Assembly: GCF_007565055.1 (NCBI RefSeq)
Contig: NC_044564.1
Span: 82,480,563-82,544,562 of the forward strand
Reading direction: 5' to 3'
Origin: Rhinopithecus roxellana
Taxonomy: Eukaryota; Chordata; Mammalia; Primates; Cercopithecidae
Length of the DNA: 64,000 nucleotides
In this document: positions 1 through 11,508 of the stretch, piece by piece
Layout of the letters: the number at the start of each line of letters is the position of its first letter
Position numbering within the stretch: position 1 is the first letter of the stretch
The notes under the pieces: generated by a model
Databases searched by the model: none
Seen by the model: the letters and a program-made list of their open reading frames with translations, nothing else
Told to the model about the DNA's origin: nothing
Made by a program: the position numbers and the translations under genes

Positions 1-44
1 TTTCAAGTGTTTTCAACTTATTTTTCTGTTATTCATGAGGCTAT

Positions 45-1300
45 AGCAACAGAGTAAAAATACAACCTACTAAACAGGAGGAAATATTTGCAAATCATGT
101 ATCAGAAAAGGAGTTAATATCCAGAATATACAAATAACTCCTACAACTTAAGAACAACAAAAACAAAAAAGCCATTCAATTGAAAACATGGAAACAACTT
201 AAGCAGACATTTCTCCAAAGATGATATTCAGACTGACGGCAAGCAAATGAAAATATGCTCAGTTTCACTGTTTGTTAAGGAAAACACAAATGAACGTCAC
301 AAAAGAGATATACCTCACATTACAATGGCCACTACCAAAATAACAGAAAATAGCGAAGTGTTGGTGAGAATCTGGGGAAAATAGAACACTTCTGCCCTGT
401 TGGTGGTCAAATAAAGTGATGCAACTGCTTTGGAAAGCAGTGCAGCAGTTCTTCAAAAAAGTAAAAGTAGAATTATCATATGATCCAACAATTCCATTTT
501 GGAGATTTCAAGAGATTTTTGCAAACTGATATGGTTTGGCTGTGTCCCCACCCAAATCTCATTTAGAATTGTAGTTCCCATAATCCTCACATGTCTTAAG
601 AGGGACCTGGTGGGAGGTCATTGAATCATGGGGGTGGTTACCCCCATGCTGTTGTTCTCATGGTAGTGAACAAGTCTCATGAGATCTGATGACTTAAAAA
701 TGAGTGTTCCCCTGCACAAGCTGTCTTGCCTGCCGCTGCCATGTAAGATGTGACTTTGCTTCTCCTTCACCTTCCACAATAATTGTGAGGCCTCCCCAGC
801 CATGTGGAACTGTAAGTCCATTAAATCTATTTTTCTATATAAATTACCCAGTCTCAGGTATGTCTTTACTAGCAGCATGAGAATGAGCTATTACACACAC
901 TCTTGCTTATAGTTGCATTATTCACAGTAATCAAGAGGTAGAAGCAACCAAAGTATGCATTAACAGATGAATGGATAAACAAAATGTGGTAAATAGATAC
1001 AATAAAATATTATTAAGCTTTAAAAAGGAAGGAAATTCAAACAGATACTGTAACATGGATTAACCTTGAGAACCTTATGCCAAGGAATCTGGTAATATAA
1101 AGACACACACTGCACAATTTCACTTATAAGATGTTTCTCAAGTAGTCAAATTAATCACCTCACATTTTGCTTATAATGGCAAAAAAAGATAACTCAGAGC
1201 AATCTGGTGTCAACTGCTGGTCTTACGCATGGAAGGAAATTATTACTGAGTGATTCTATAAACTGTATTTGTGGTAGTGGGAGTGGGAGGGGGGTTGCTG
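45..1300 (+). mobile_element. Old L1 (L1M-type) 3' fragment, split by a THE1 LTR
   Basis: The sequence reads as a diverged L1 ORF2 C-terminus running into 3' sequence: 'caacctac', 'ggagttaatatccagaatatac', 'catttctccaaagatgatattcag', then after the LTR 'attcacagtaatcaagaggtagaagcaacc' and 'gatgaatggataaac'. It has many stops and indels and no usable ORF. The THE1 LTR at 527-895 interrupts it. The 5' start (about 45) and the 3' limit (about 1190-1300) are approximate, because the last 100 bases match L1 only loosely. Confidence 0.75.
527..895 (+). mobile_element. THE1-type MaLR solo LTR
   Basis: This is an endogenous-retrovirus-like (ERVL-MaLR) LTR of the THE1 class. It starts 'tgatatggtttggctgtgtc' and ends 'gagctattaca', so it has the TG...CA termini. 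Internal landmarks include 'ggtgggaggtcattgaatcatgg', 'cctgccgctgccatgtaag' and 'ccagccatgtggaactg'. No internal retroviral sequence flanks it, so it is a solo LTR left by LTR-LTR recombination. It sits inside the L1M fragment, and the 5-bp flanks caaac (522-526) and cacac (896-900) are a plausible TSD with one change. Confidence 0.88.
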
Positions 1301-1974
1301 AAATGCAGCTTAGTCATTTATGGATCAGCGGCAAGAAATGCTGACAGCAGAATATAATGAAGATTTATTAATCATAGATTTTAAAATATTTTAGAACTTT
1401 GCAAGCAAAAAGCTAAGCGACAGGAATGTTAACAATTCTGGCAAAAGTAGCCCACACAAGATTCATTTATAAATTGTTTCTAATATTAAATATGTGTTCC
1501 AATACAATCGACTGAATAATACTTCGCAAAATCACTCTTGTACTATATTATTTTCTAATTTTATACTTTCTATTTTCTTTTGGTGTTTTTTTTAAATTTA
1601 GTTTGGTGGATACCATATTTTTATTTATATAATTTCATATACCTTTTATTAATGAGAGCATTTATATAAAATATCTATTTACATATTTATGCTTATATTT
1701 CTCTATTTCTAAAGACTTAGGTAATTATTGTCTCTAGTAAATATGCACCTTAGTCATCATATTTATCAATACTGCTTAACCCTGTTCCTGAAACATAAGC
1801 ATTTAATTAATGTTGACTGAATGCAGTCTGTCTGTCACCATTAGGCAAGATGTCAATGGTGGGTTTTACACAAAATATTTTACCATGTTATAGAAGTTTT
1901 CTCGTATTTTCAGTTTTCTGAATATTGTGATCATGAAATGTTGTTGCATTTTTCCAAATGCCTACACTGTGTCA
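1301..1974. other. Unassigned AT-rich stretch with a probable L2 3' end
   Basis: No gene or clear ORF. At about 1775-1825 'cctgaaacataagcatttaattaatgttgactgaatg' resembles the 3' end of an L2 LINE on the + strand (weak). The rest is AT-rich DNA with no recognisable element. Confidence 0.45.
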
Positions 1975-2520
1975 AATAAAAAGAACATATTTTTCTTTCT
2001 TCATTTTATTAATTAGTGAATTACATTGACTGATTTTCTTACCTTGAACCACCAACATTCTTGGGCTAAGTCCCACTTTGTCATAGTGTGTAATCCTTTA
2101 GTGTACTCTTGGATTTAGTTTGGTAGTGTTTTGATGAGGATTTTTTCAACTATCTTCATAAGAGTTGTTGGTCTGTAATTTGGTTTTGTAATGTCTTTTT
2201 CTGGTCTTGTTATCAGAGTAATGATACCTTCATAGAATGAATTAGAAAATCTTCACTCTTCAATATTTTGGAAGAGTTTGAGAAGAGTTGGTGTTGATTT
2301 TTCTTTAAATATTTGGTATAATTCAAAAATGAAGGTATCTGGTACGGAACTTTTCTTTTTGAGATTTTTTTAAAATTCCTAATTTAATTTATTTACATGA
2401 TGTAGGTCTACTCAAATTTTCTATTCCTTCTTGAGGCATTTAGGTAATTTGTATGTTTCTAGGAATTTGTTTATGTACTATAGGCTATCTTATTTATTGG
2501 TATACAAATTTTTTTTCTCC

Positions 2521-2821
2521 TTTTTTTGTTTTGTTTTTGTTTTTGTTTTGAGACAGAGTCTCACTCCGCCTTCCAGGCTGGAGTGCAGTGGCGTGATCTC
2601 GGCTCACTGCAACTTCCGCCTCCCAGGTTCAAGCAATTCTTTGCCTCAGCCTCCCGAGTAGCTGGGCCTACAGGCACCACACCTGGCTAATTTTTGTATT
2701 TTTTGTAGAGAGAGGGTTTCACCATCTTGGCCAGGCTGGTTTTCAACTCCTGACCTCGTGATCCACCCGCCTGGGCCTCCCAAAATGCTGGGATTACAGG
2801 CGTGAGCCACCGCGACCCGCC
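2521..2821 (-). mobile_element. Alu, reverse orientation (AluS-like)
   Basis: A T-rich tail with a (GTTTT)n pattern is followed by the full dimeric Alu in antisense, from 'gagacagagtctcact' to 'gtgagccaccgcgacccgcc'. Both monomers and the A-rich linker (antisense 'tttttgtagagagag') are present. It is inserted in the reverse-strand L1M. No clean TSD could be read. Confidence 0.92.
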
Positions 2822-3267
2822 TATGTTATTCTTTTGCAATTCATTTTTCTACTTTTTTTTGTTAATGTAACTAAAGTTTTGTCAATTTTACTGATCTTCA
2901 CGAAAAAATCTTTTTGTTTTGTCAACTCTTGTTATTGTTATTCTACATTGTGTTGAATATGTCTGTTCTTATTTTTGTTTTCTTATTTGTGCTAGTTTTG
3001 AATTAAGTTTGATCTTCGTTATATTCTCAAGGTATAAAGTTAAATAATCTGTTTCAGATCTTTCTTATTTTTCTAATCTAATTATTTAATGGTATAAATT
3101 TCTCTCCAAGCCTTCACAGCATAGCATTTCATACATTTTAGCATGTTGTGCCTACTTTCATCTCTAAGAGTTTTCTAATTCCACTGTGGTTTCAACTTTG
3201 ATACATTATTGTTTGAGTGTTTAATTTCTTTCAATATATGTGTGAATTTCCTAGTTTTCCTCCTGTT

Positions 3268-3270
<3 letters not shown>

Positions 3271-3308
<38 letters not shown>

Positions 3309-3588
3309 AGACGCAGTCTCACTCTGTCGCCCAGGCTGGAGTGCAGTGGCCGGATCTCAGCTCACTGCAAGCTCTGCCTCCCGGGTTCACGCCATTCTCC
3401 TGCCTCAGCCTCCCGAGTAGCTGGGACTACAGGCGCCCGCCACCTCGCCCGGCTAGTTTTTTGTATCTTTTAGTAGAGACGGGGTTTCACAGTGTTAGCC
3501 AGGATGGTCTCGATCTCCTGACTTCGTGATCCGCCCGTCTCGGCCTCCCAAAGTGCTGGGATTACAGGCTTGAGCCACCAGGCCGGCC
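3271..3588 (-). mobile_element. Young AluY (cercopithecid AluYRa-like), reverse orientation, 13-bp TSD
   Basis: Full-length antisense Alu with an uninterrupted T-tract of about 37 (a young, unpunctuated A-tail). Diagnostic variants 'gtggccggatctcag' and 'cacctcgcccggctag' point to the Old World monkey AluY lineage. An exact 13-bp target-site duplication 'tcctcctgttgtt' lies at 3258-3270 and 3589-3601. The target is the L1M element at 1975-4440. Confidence 0.95.
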
Positions 3589-4538
3589 TCCTCCTGTTGT
3601 TAATTAATAACTGCATTTTATGTGGTCAGAAAATATTCTTTGTATTATTTCAGTCTTTTTTAATTTATGGAAATTTATTTTCTTGCCTACCATACAAACT
3701 TTTTTGTAGAATGTTACATGTGTCACTGAGAAAAATGTGTATTCTGCTGGTATTGTGTAGAATGTTGTGTGTTTGTATGTTAGGTCTAATTGGTTTATAG
3801 TGTTCTTGAAGTCCTCTATTTTCTCATTGATCTTCTGTCTGGTTGTTCTATCCACGATTGAAGGTGAGATATTGAAGTCTATGAATATACAGCCATCTAT
3901 TTCATTGATCGACTATGTCAATGCTTTATATATTTGGGGGGCTCTGTTGTTAGTTGGATGTATATTTGTAATTGGCATGTCTTGTTGATGAATGGACCCT
4001 TTTGTCATTGTAGAATGTCCTTCTCTTTCTCTCGTATCAGTGTTGAATGAAAGCTTATTTTGTGTGATATTATATAGCTACCCCAGCTCTTTTTGATTAC
4101 TATTCCCATGTAATATCATTTTTCTGTTCTTCCACTTACAATGTATATATGTCTTCATGTGTAAAATAAGTCTGTTAAATAAATTATATAAATGGATTAT
4201 TTCTGTTTTACTTTTGTAATGCATTCTGTCAATTTCTACTTTTTGATTGGAGATTAAAGTAATTAGTGATAAAGATAAAGTTACTTTCATTTCACTATTT
4301 GTGTTTTGTATGTTTTGATTTTGTAAGCTTCTCCTCTGAGGCTTTATGTAGTCTACTGTATAGCTCAAATGTAAGTAATATTTTGCTACATGCAACTATG
4401 AAGCCTTGTTCATTTCTCAATGTTTTTGAACAATGCTTACCACTTTTCTGTCTTGAGTGAGTTTCAAATTAATTGAAACAAAGACTAGCACCTTATACCT
4501 GTCCTTCCCATAGCAAGTAGGCAGGTTAAAAAAGGCAG

Positions 4539-6205
4539 GAGAACTACAAACCACTGCTCCGTGAAATAAAAGAGGACACAAACAAATGGAAGAACATACC
4601 ATGCTCATGGATAGGAAGAATCAATTGTCAAAATGGCCATACTGCCCAAGGTAATTTATAGATTCAATGCCATCCCCATCAAGCTACCAATGACTTTCTT
4701 CACAGAATTGGAAAAAAACTGTTTTAAAGTTCATATGGAACCAAAAAAGAGCCCGCATTGCCAAGACAATCCTAAGTCAAAAGAACAAAGCTGGAGGGAT
4801 CACGCTACCTGACTTCAAACTATACTATAAGGCGGCAGTAACCAAAACAGAATGGTACTGGTACCAAAACAGACATATAGACCAATGGAACAGAACAGAG
4901 TCCTCAGAAATAATACCACACATCTACAGCCACCTGATCTTTGATAAACCTTAGAAAAACAAGAAATGCGGAAAGGATTCCCTATTTAATAAATGGTGCT
5001 GGGAAAATTGGCTAGCTATAAGTAGAAAGCTGAAACTGGATCCTTTCCTTACTCCTTATACAAAAATTAATTCAAGATGGATTAAAGACTTAAATGTTAG
5101 ACCTAAAACCATAAAAACCCTAGAAGAAAACCTAGGTAATACCATTCAGGACATAGGCATGGGCAAGGACTTCATGTCTAAAACACCAAAAGCAATGGCA
5201 ACAAAAGCCAAAATTGACAAATGGGATCTAATTAAACTAAAGAGCTTCTGCACAGCAAAAGAAACTACCATCACAGTGAACAGGCAACCTACAGAATGGG
5301 AGAACATTTTTGCAATCTACTCATCTGACAAAGGGCTAATATCCAGAACCTACAAAGAACTCAAACAAATTTACAAGAAAAAGACAAACAACCCCATCAA
5401 AAAGTGGGCAAAGGATATGAACAGACATTTCTCCAAAGAAGACATGCATACAGCCAACAGACACATGAAAAAATGCTCGTCATCACTGGCCATCAGAGAA
5501 ATCCAAATCAAAACCACAATGAGATACCATCTCACACCAGTTAGAATGGCAATCATTAAAAAGTCAGGAAACAACTGGTGCTGGAGAGGATGTGGAGAAA
5601 TAGGAACACTTTTACACTGTTGGTGGGATTGTAAACTAGTTCAACCATTATGGAAAACCGTATGGTGATTCCTCAAGGATCTAGAACTAGAAATACCATT
5701 TGACCCAGCCATCCCATTACTGGGTATATACCCAAAGGATTATAAATCATGCTGCTATAAAGACACATGCACACATATGTTTATTGTGGCACTATTCACA
5801 ATAGCAAAGACTTGGAATCCACCCAAATGTCCATCAGTGACAGACTGGATTAAGAAAATGTGGCATATATACACCATGGAATACTAGGCAGCCATAAAAA
5901 AAGGATGAGTTTGTGTCCTTTGTAGGGACATGGATGCAGCTGGAAACCATCATTCTCAGCAAACTATCGCAAGAACAGAAAACCAAACACCGCATGTTCT
6001 CACTCATAGGTGGGAATTGAACAATGAGATCACTTGGACTCTGGAAGGGTAACATCACACACCGGGGCCTATTATGGAGAGGAGGAAGGGGGGAGGAATT
6101 GCACTGGGAGGTATACCTGATGTAAATGACGAGCTGATGGGGCTGACGAGTTGATGGGTGCAGCACACCAACATGGCACAAGTATACATATGTAACAACA
6201 ACAAC
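4539..6205 (+). mobile_element. 5'-truncated L1PA with exact 11-bp TSD and atypical 3' end
   Basis: Primate-specific L1 starting within ORF2 ('gagaactacaaaccactgctc') and running through the ORF2 C-terminus, including the Cys-rich motif at about 5575-5640, into the 3'UTR. ORF2 is dead: 'aaaccttag', 'gtatggtga' and 'gaatactag' are in-frame stops, and an extra A sits near 5900. The longest open piece is 5159-5668. It ends at 'catatgtaac' plus 'aacaacaacaaaaaa', roughly 60 bases short of the usual L1PA end. The 11-bp repeat aaaaaaggcag at 4528-4538 and 6206-6216 is a perfect TSD, so this is the original insertion boundary and not a later deletion. Confidence 0.93.
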
Positions 6206-6216
6206 AAAAAAGGCAG

Positions 6217-8199
6217 ATGCAATAATTTCTGCTTAAGCTCTGCTGCACTCCAGAACCAGGGACTAGGGTTCCATACAGGAAACATTAACTGCCATTTTCA
6301 AGACCCCACCAAGAAGGTGAGATAAAGGCAAGTAAAAACACCATAAAAATGTCCTACTTATTTGAAGTTGCCTTTTTCTTGTTTTGGTGTTCTGTGGGTG
6401 GCTATAAACGTTTGACTGTTTCCCACAGTTCTCACCAACTTAACTCTGAGAGTTCTTGTTTTGCAATATTAATGCAATGTAATGTATTTACATGAACAAA
6501 AACTATGAGGAAATTCTTTTAGTTATTAACATTTTCTTTTGTTCCTGGACACCTCACGCTGTTCTATCATAGGCTATATATGTGTGTGACTATACACATG
6601 TGCATGTGTGTACAGACATACTTTTATAATTTTCCTTTTGCCAGTTATTCTTAGATAACTAGTAATTCTTTCATATTATCAGTAACTTTCCCCTGTGAAT
6701 TTGTTATCTAATTTTCCCAGGAAAGGAATAAGTATGTATTTAAAGAAATGTCTTAAAAGCTGCTTATCCAGTGTGGTATTTGAAAATATCTTATGATCTC
6801 TTTTATAGCACTTCAAGTTCAAACTTTATTTTGCTTGAACGTGTGAACAAAATATAGGAGTGAGGTTTTCAGTTTTCATCAATATTTCACTATTGTCCCA
6901 TACAATGTTTACCTCCTACATTACTTCTCACTATCTATGTCCTTTTAAATATCGCAATGTTTAATGTCATAATGTTTTGTTTTTATCAGGTCATTGGAGC
7001 CTAATCTGAATTTCACTATTTCGTAGGTTCCTGTTATTGTCATATTCTCTATAAGCACTCATATTTATAATTTTCCACTAGCTTGCAAAAGGTCAGTCTC
7101 TCAAAGGACTGCCTTTGCAGGAAGACTTTTGACAAATGTTGATTTGAAGTAGATTAAGTGAAAAAATAAAAGAAGTGAAGATTAATATACAAAATAAAAA
7201 ATGAAACAATTTACTTTTTACTTTATATTTTAGACTTTATAGTTAATTTTCCTTTTATTAATTTTATATTGTATATTCACTGGTTAAAATATTTGCTTAA
7301 AAATCAGATTAAAATGTGAGAATACTGTTTCAATTCCATAATTAAATGCAAAAATATTCAGAAATATATTCAAAAAAATAATGTAATAAGTAAAAATATG
7401 TACCTAAATTATATAGCAGGATACAGTACCAGGACTGTAGATCTGGAAATGAAACCAAGCATGATTAAATACCAAGGGAGATTAAAGGAAAATAAAGGAA
7501 AAGTGGCCTAATAAGTTTTTAAGAGATGAATCAATTGCCTGCGGGCAATGAGAGAACTAGTGATCTAATTTGAATTTCAGTGGATTCTGAATAAGGTTAA
7601 TGTAAAATAATGAAATGGAAATGTTAACAGTGGCTGAAAGCATAAGTTTAGGACAACAGTAGAGGGAATATGGTCTTTGAATAGTCTGTTCTGGTAGATC
7701 TCTAGGACCAGTGCTTAATTAATAGGTAAGAAAAAAGAAAGTCTCTAGTAATGAATGAGAGAATAATTCATAAAAATATGGAATCAATGAACAAGAAATA
7801 TGTATATATGAGAACATAGAGAAAATCAATGAATAATAGATATTTTATATAAAGTAATAAAGTAGATAGAGAAAAAGCAATAGAACTTGGAGAATAAATC
7901 CTGAAGAAAGATATGTTGATCTGGAAATACCATGACGAAAGATGTCATGCAAAATTGATGAAGTGATTTACCTCTAGATCTATTCTGGTGAAATTTTAAA
8001 ATGTATTAGTAAAGGAAGAATCCCAGAAATGTCTAAGAAAGATAAAATCAAAACTTGCCTGTGATAGAAAAATGTCAGGTTGGCCTTTTCTACTAATGAA
8101 TGGGAGAAGATAAGGAGCATAATCGTGGTGTGAAGAGAGAGTGATCATAACCCATCTTGGCCCAGTTGTGTTTTTATAGATTTCATATTACAAAAGAAG
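6217..8199. other. Unassigned AT-rich intergenic DNA
   Basis: No gene seen. 6217-6480 ('gaaccagggactagggttcc', 'ggtgttctgtgggtggc', 'cccacagttctcaccaactt') has the feel of an old LTR remnant into which the L1PA at 4539-6205 inserted, but I could not name a family. 6480-8199 shows no recognisable element, only A/T-rich sequence with scattered short homopolymers. Confidence 0.4.
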
Positions 8200-8450
8200 A
8201 ACAACATAAGCTATGTACACTAAGTAAAATATGTAAAAAGAGCATTCCAATAGAAAAATGTATAAATTACATGAAAATGTAGTTAAAGCAAAAATGATAA
8301 GCAATCATTAAATACATGAAAAATGAATATGCATCTTGTTAAGAGTAAAACAAATACAAATTAAAACCAAGCTAGAATTATATTAGCTACCTATATGAGA
8401 GTAAAATTGCAAAATTAAAACACTAATATTATTCAAAAGACAAAAGTGAA
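8200..8450 (+). mobile_element. Very old L1 fragment (L1M/HAL1-like)
   Basis: 'aatgaatatgcatcttgttaagag...acaaatacaaattaaaaccaagctagaattatattagctac' follows the L1 ORF2 C-terminal consensus ('...caaattaaaaccacaatgagatacc...') at low identity. It has no ORF. The limits are approximate, and the match is by eye only. Confidence 0.4.
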
Positions 8451-9329
8451 GAATTTACTGGTTTTTATAGAAAAATATTAATAAAGATGAAAATCACAAT
8501 TAAATAATTGAATAAATGTTTTATAAAATAGGCAAACAATTCTGTACATATTATAATGAAAGTTAAAATAACACACAGAACAAAAATTTTTGCAGGTATA
8601 CCAATGTTTAAATATGTAATAAATATAAAATAATTTATGTCAGAATGAAAATATATACTTTGAGCACATAAGCTAAAAATGAAAAGGGTATAAATGCACA
8701 ATTCAAAAGCAGTAAAATATACAGATATATGTAATAAGTATATGCATTGTGGAAACATATGTAATTATACATAAAATAATACTTAATATCACTACTGATA
8801 GAAAATTATCAAGTTAAAAAGAGAAACATTTGAATATTACTATCAAAAATTTTAAAAATAAGAAGTATAAAAATAAGTTTAGCTCTATTCATTGCAGTTG
8901 TTAGATTATTCATGATATTTTTTTTATACTTTAAGAATGTTCTATATATTATATGAATAGTATATATTACACCAATCAATGCATATGCATATGATTACAA
9001 TTGAAATAAATAATGACAAATATAAATGTGTGGGATTTTATTCTAAGCTTATATTACTGATTGTGTTCTTTTGACTATCTATTAAAATTATTTCTATATT
9101 ATTTAACCACTATAAAAATGTAAGATGAGACTTTATGTTGCTTAGATGGTAGGAATATCCACTGAAAATCTTATTGCCAATTTTTTTCCAAAGCCATACC
9201 ATATTCAGTGGTTTTAAGAGAATGTACCAAAGAAATAATTCTAAATGGAGGGTAAAATATTTGTAACAGCACAATTACAAGGTAATCAAATGATTGAAAG
9301 CAAAATGAGAGATAATTTTGGAAATGCAA
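8451..9329. other. Unassigned AT-rich stretch
   Basis: Nothing recognisable. A/T content is very high with many short TATA-like runs. One open reverse-strand frame (8465-8758) is Ile/Phe/Leu-rich, as expected for random AT-rich DNA, and has no family resemblance. Confidence 0.4.
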
Positions 9330-9472
9330 ACAAGGGCCAAGTCATGCAGGATCTCAATAGGCTATAATAGGAGTTTGGATTTTATTGGAAGGGCGATATA
9401 AAGTTATTGGAGGACTGGGGACGTAATATGATCTGACTCTCATGATACTAGTTTCTTAGAAAAGTAGCATGA

Positions 9473-9525
9473 TGCAGTAAATAAGAGTGTGGACTCTGTA
9501 GTGCCATGCTTTGAATCTTTTATTT
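9473..9525 (+). mobile_element. MIR 5' part
   Basis: 'agcatgatgcagtaaataagagtgtggactctgtagtgcc' matches the start of the MIR SINE body (pattern: gtggttaagagcacgggctctggagtc). The rest of this MIR continues after the L1M insertion, at 9925-10125. Confidence 0.55.
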
Positions 9526-9599
9526 TTATTTTGTGTACCTACTATAGATATTAATTGTCAGTGTATATACTGTAGGTTTTTATTTTCTGTGCATCTACT

Positions 9600-9922
9600 C
9601 TAGGTTTTCCTTTGTGGTTGGGGTGGTAAACTGGGAAAAAGGGGATATTAGTCAAATGATGCAAAGTTTGGTTAAGTAGGAGGATTAAGTCCTACTGATC
9701 TATGCACAGAATGTAACGGTAGTTAATAATAGTTACTGCATATTTTAAAATTTCCAAGAAGCGTGGAGTTTAAATGTTCTCATCACAAAATAATAAGTAC
9801 GGGAAATGATGGATATGCTAATTAGTCTTGTTTTATCATCCTACGATGTATACATAGTTTCAAATTGTACCCCACAAATATATACAATTATTATTTGTTG
9901 ACTAAAAATAAAATATTTTTTA
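9600..9922 (+). mobile_element. L1M 3'UTR end
   Basis: 'gttaagtaggaggattaagtcctactgatctatgcacag', 'gtggagtttaaatgttctcatcacaaaat', 'gatggatatgctaattag' and 'accccacaaatatatacaattatta' trace the 3'UTR of an L1MA/L1MB-age element. It ends in an A-rich tail 'ctaaaaataaaatatttttt'. The left edge may reach back to about 9526. It lies inside a MIR. Confidence 0.7.
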
Positions 9923-9924
9923 AA

Positions 9925-10125
9925 GTGTAAAGTATGGAGCCATACTACATGGATCCAAATCTGAGATTTGTTCTTCAGTAGCTGTGTAACTCCAGACAAA
10001 TTGCTTAATCTAGTTGCTTCAATCTCCTCATCTGTCCAATGGGAATAATATAATAGTATAAACCTCATGTGGCTTTCATTAGGATTAAATGAGATATATA
10101 ATAGATTGTAATATAAAATGCTCTA
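9925..10125 (+). mobile_element. MIR SINE, main part
   Basis: 'ttcttcagtagctgtgtaactccagacaaattgcttaatc', 'caatctcctcatctgtccaatgggaataat' and 'aggattaaatgagatatata' are the typical MIR core and 3' half in + orientation. About 30 bases at its left edge overlap the MIR piece at 9473-9525 in consensus terms, which would be expected for a diverged target-site duplication around the L1M insertion. Confidence 0.8.
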
Positions 10126-10450
10126 TGGGGAATAGATGGTGGGTAGTGGGGCAAGAGTTTGAGGGGACTAGTTCAGAAGTTATTGAGGCTTTGAAGTTTT
10201 GAGAAGTGTAGGAACAAAGTATTTTGAATGTAGATCCCGTAAATGTTATTGAAAAACAGAATATGAGAAATGAGAAAAAGTAAGCAATTTGAGGATCTAT
10301 TTTTGGCCTGAACAGCAGAGTGGTGTTATTTAAAGAAGTGGGGAAGAATGGAAAAGAAGCAATGTAGAGCTGGCTGTTATATATTTAGTTTGATATATTA
10401 AAAAGAACTCAGGGGAGAGATGATAACCAGGAGCTTACAACTGGGATTGA

Positions 10451-11215
10451 AATATTTGAGACTACAGGAGATAATAAAAGTATGTGTATTTAGAAAAGAG
10501 AAAATGAAACCGGGGTTCTCTAACATTTAGTCATTGAGAAGAAAAGGAATAAACAGTTAAGCAAACAGAATGAGCAGCCAACAATTTAGCAGAGAAATTA
10601 ATAGAAAATTATTACGTTTTAATATTTACTGAAAATAATTTAGGCTATAAATGTACTTATCATTTATTTGTACAACTACGTGAAAGTGCATATAGAAAAA
10701 ATGTGTTAAACTCCAAAATTTTACTAGGATTTGACTTATTTTCTTTACTTTTCTATTTCCCTACTGAAAGAAAATATTATTTGTGTAATGGAAAAGGGGG
10801 AAATATTTAAACTAATACAAAAAGAAATAGAATGGGTTAAAATATATTTGTGGAATTTATAGAATAAATATTTGCTTGGCTAGCACTAATTATGAAGTAT
10901 ATTGAAATGCCAATATTTTGTGTGACTGGAAAACTAAAAGTCCATCAAAAAAGTAAGTGTAAATCAAGATTTGTTTTGTTTTTAAAATGTTGATATGGAT
11001 CAATCAATAACTTCTATAATATATGGCTCATGCAATTTCTAAATGTATGACTTTTGTAGACAATGTGAATTCTTTAACTTAAAGCCATAGAGTATCTATC
11101 CCCAGATACACTTAAATAATAACTTTTCTAAATAACTTTCCTTAGTGAATCTTGTTGTTTTATGTAGATATAAGAGGGAAGAATCACAATATTGTGTTAA
11201 TTTCCAATTTATATA
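10451..11215. other. Unassigned AT-rich stretch
   Basis: No ORF of note and no recognised repeat. 'catttagtcattgagaagaaaagg' may still belong to the ancient repeat ending near 10450, but I cannot show this. Confidence 0.35.
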
Positions 11216-11508
11216 TTTATTTTTTGAGACAGAGTCTCACTTTGTCGCCCAGACTGGAATAAAGTGGCAACGATCTCTGCTCACTGCAAACTCCCCCTTC
11301 CGGGTTCAAGCGATTTTCCTGCCTCAGCCTTTCCAGTAGATGGGATTGTAGGTGACCACCACCACACCCAGCTGATTTTTGTATTTTTGGTAGAGACAGA
11401 GTTTCACCATGTTGGCCAGACTGGTCTCGAACTCCTGACCTCAAGTGATCTGCCCACCTCAGCCTCCCAAAGTGCTGGGATTACAGGCGTGAGCCACTGT
11501 GCCTGGCC
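11216..11508 (-). mobile_element. Alu, reverse orientation (older AluS/J-like)
   Basis: Full dimeric antisense Alu from 'ttttttgagacagagtctcac' to 'gagccactgtgcctggcc'. It has more substitutions than the AluY copies here ('aataaagtggcaacgatc', 'cctttccagtagatggg') and only a 6-T tail, so it is an older insertion. No clear TSD. Confidence 0.92.

Larger units (their letters stand above)
1975..4440 (-). mobile_element. Old L1 (L1M-type), reverse strand, ORF2 5' half, interrupted by two Alus
   Basis: Read on the reverse strand, this is a decayed L1 spanning the RT region, the endonuclease region and the inter-ORF spacer. The reverse-strand segment 3604-3855 still translates as endonuclease-like sequence: TRQKINEKIEDF, then AEYTFFS, then a terminal SDH motif. 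On the + strand 'accttgaaccaccaacattcttgggctaagtcccactttg' corresponds to the RT thumb/palm antisense. Alus at 2521-2821 and 3271-3588 are inserted into it. Many stops and frameshifts are present, so it is not functional. Confidence 0.78.
9330..10450 (+). repeat. Ancient mammalian interspersed repeat, split by MIR and L1M
   Basis: The left part (9330-9460, 'aggagtttggattttattgg...ggaggactggggacgtaatatgatctga') and the right part (10130-10450, 'gcaagagtttgaggggactagttcagaagttattgaggc', 'tttttggcctgaacagcagagtggtg', 'aagaagtggggaagaatgg') are consecutive pieces of one widely dispersed ancient mammalian repeat consensus. I recognise the phrases but cannot assign a family name with confidence. 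About 650 bp of MIR and L1M sequence lies between the two parts. There is no coding capacity. Confidence 0.5.

Noticed and set aside
2431..3529. Open frames of 76-106 codons across the Alus at 2.5-3.5 kb (and similar ones at 11.2, 33.8, 44.7 and 60.1 kb)
   Set aside because: They translate antisense or sense Alu sequence (typical strings such as SPRLECSG and QAGVQWPDLSSLQ). They are not genes.
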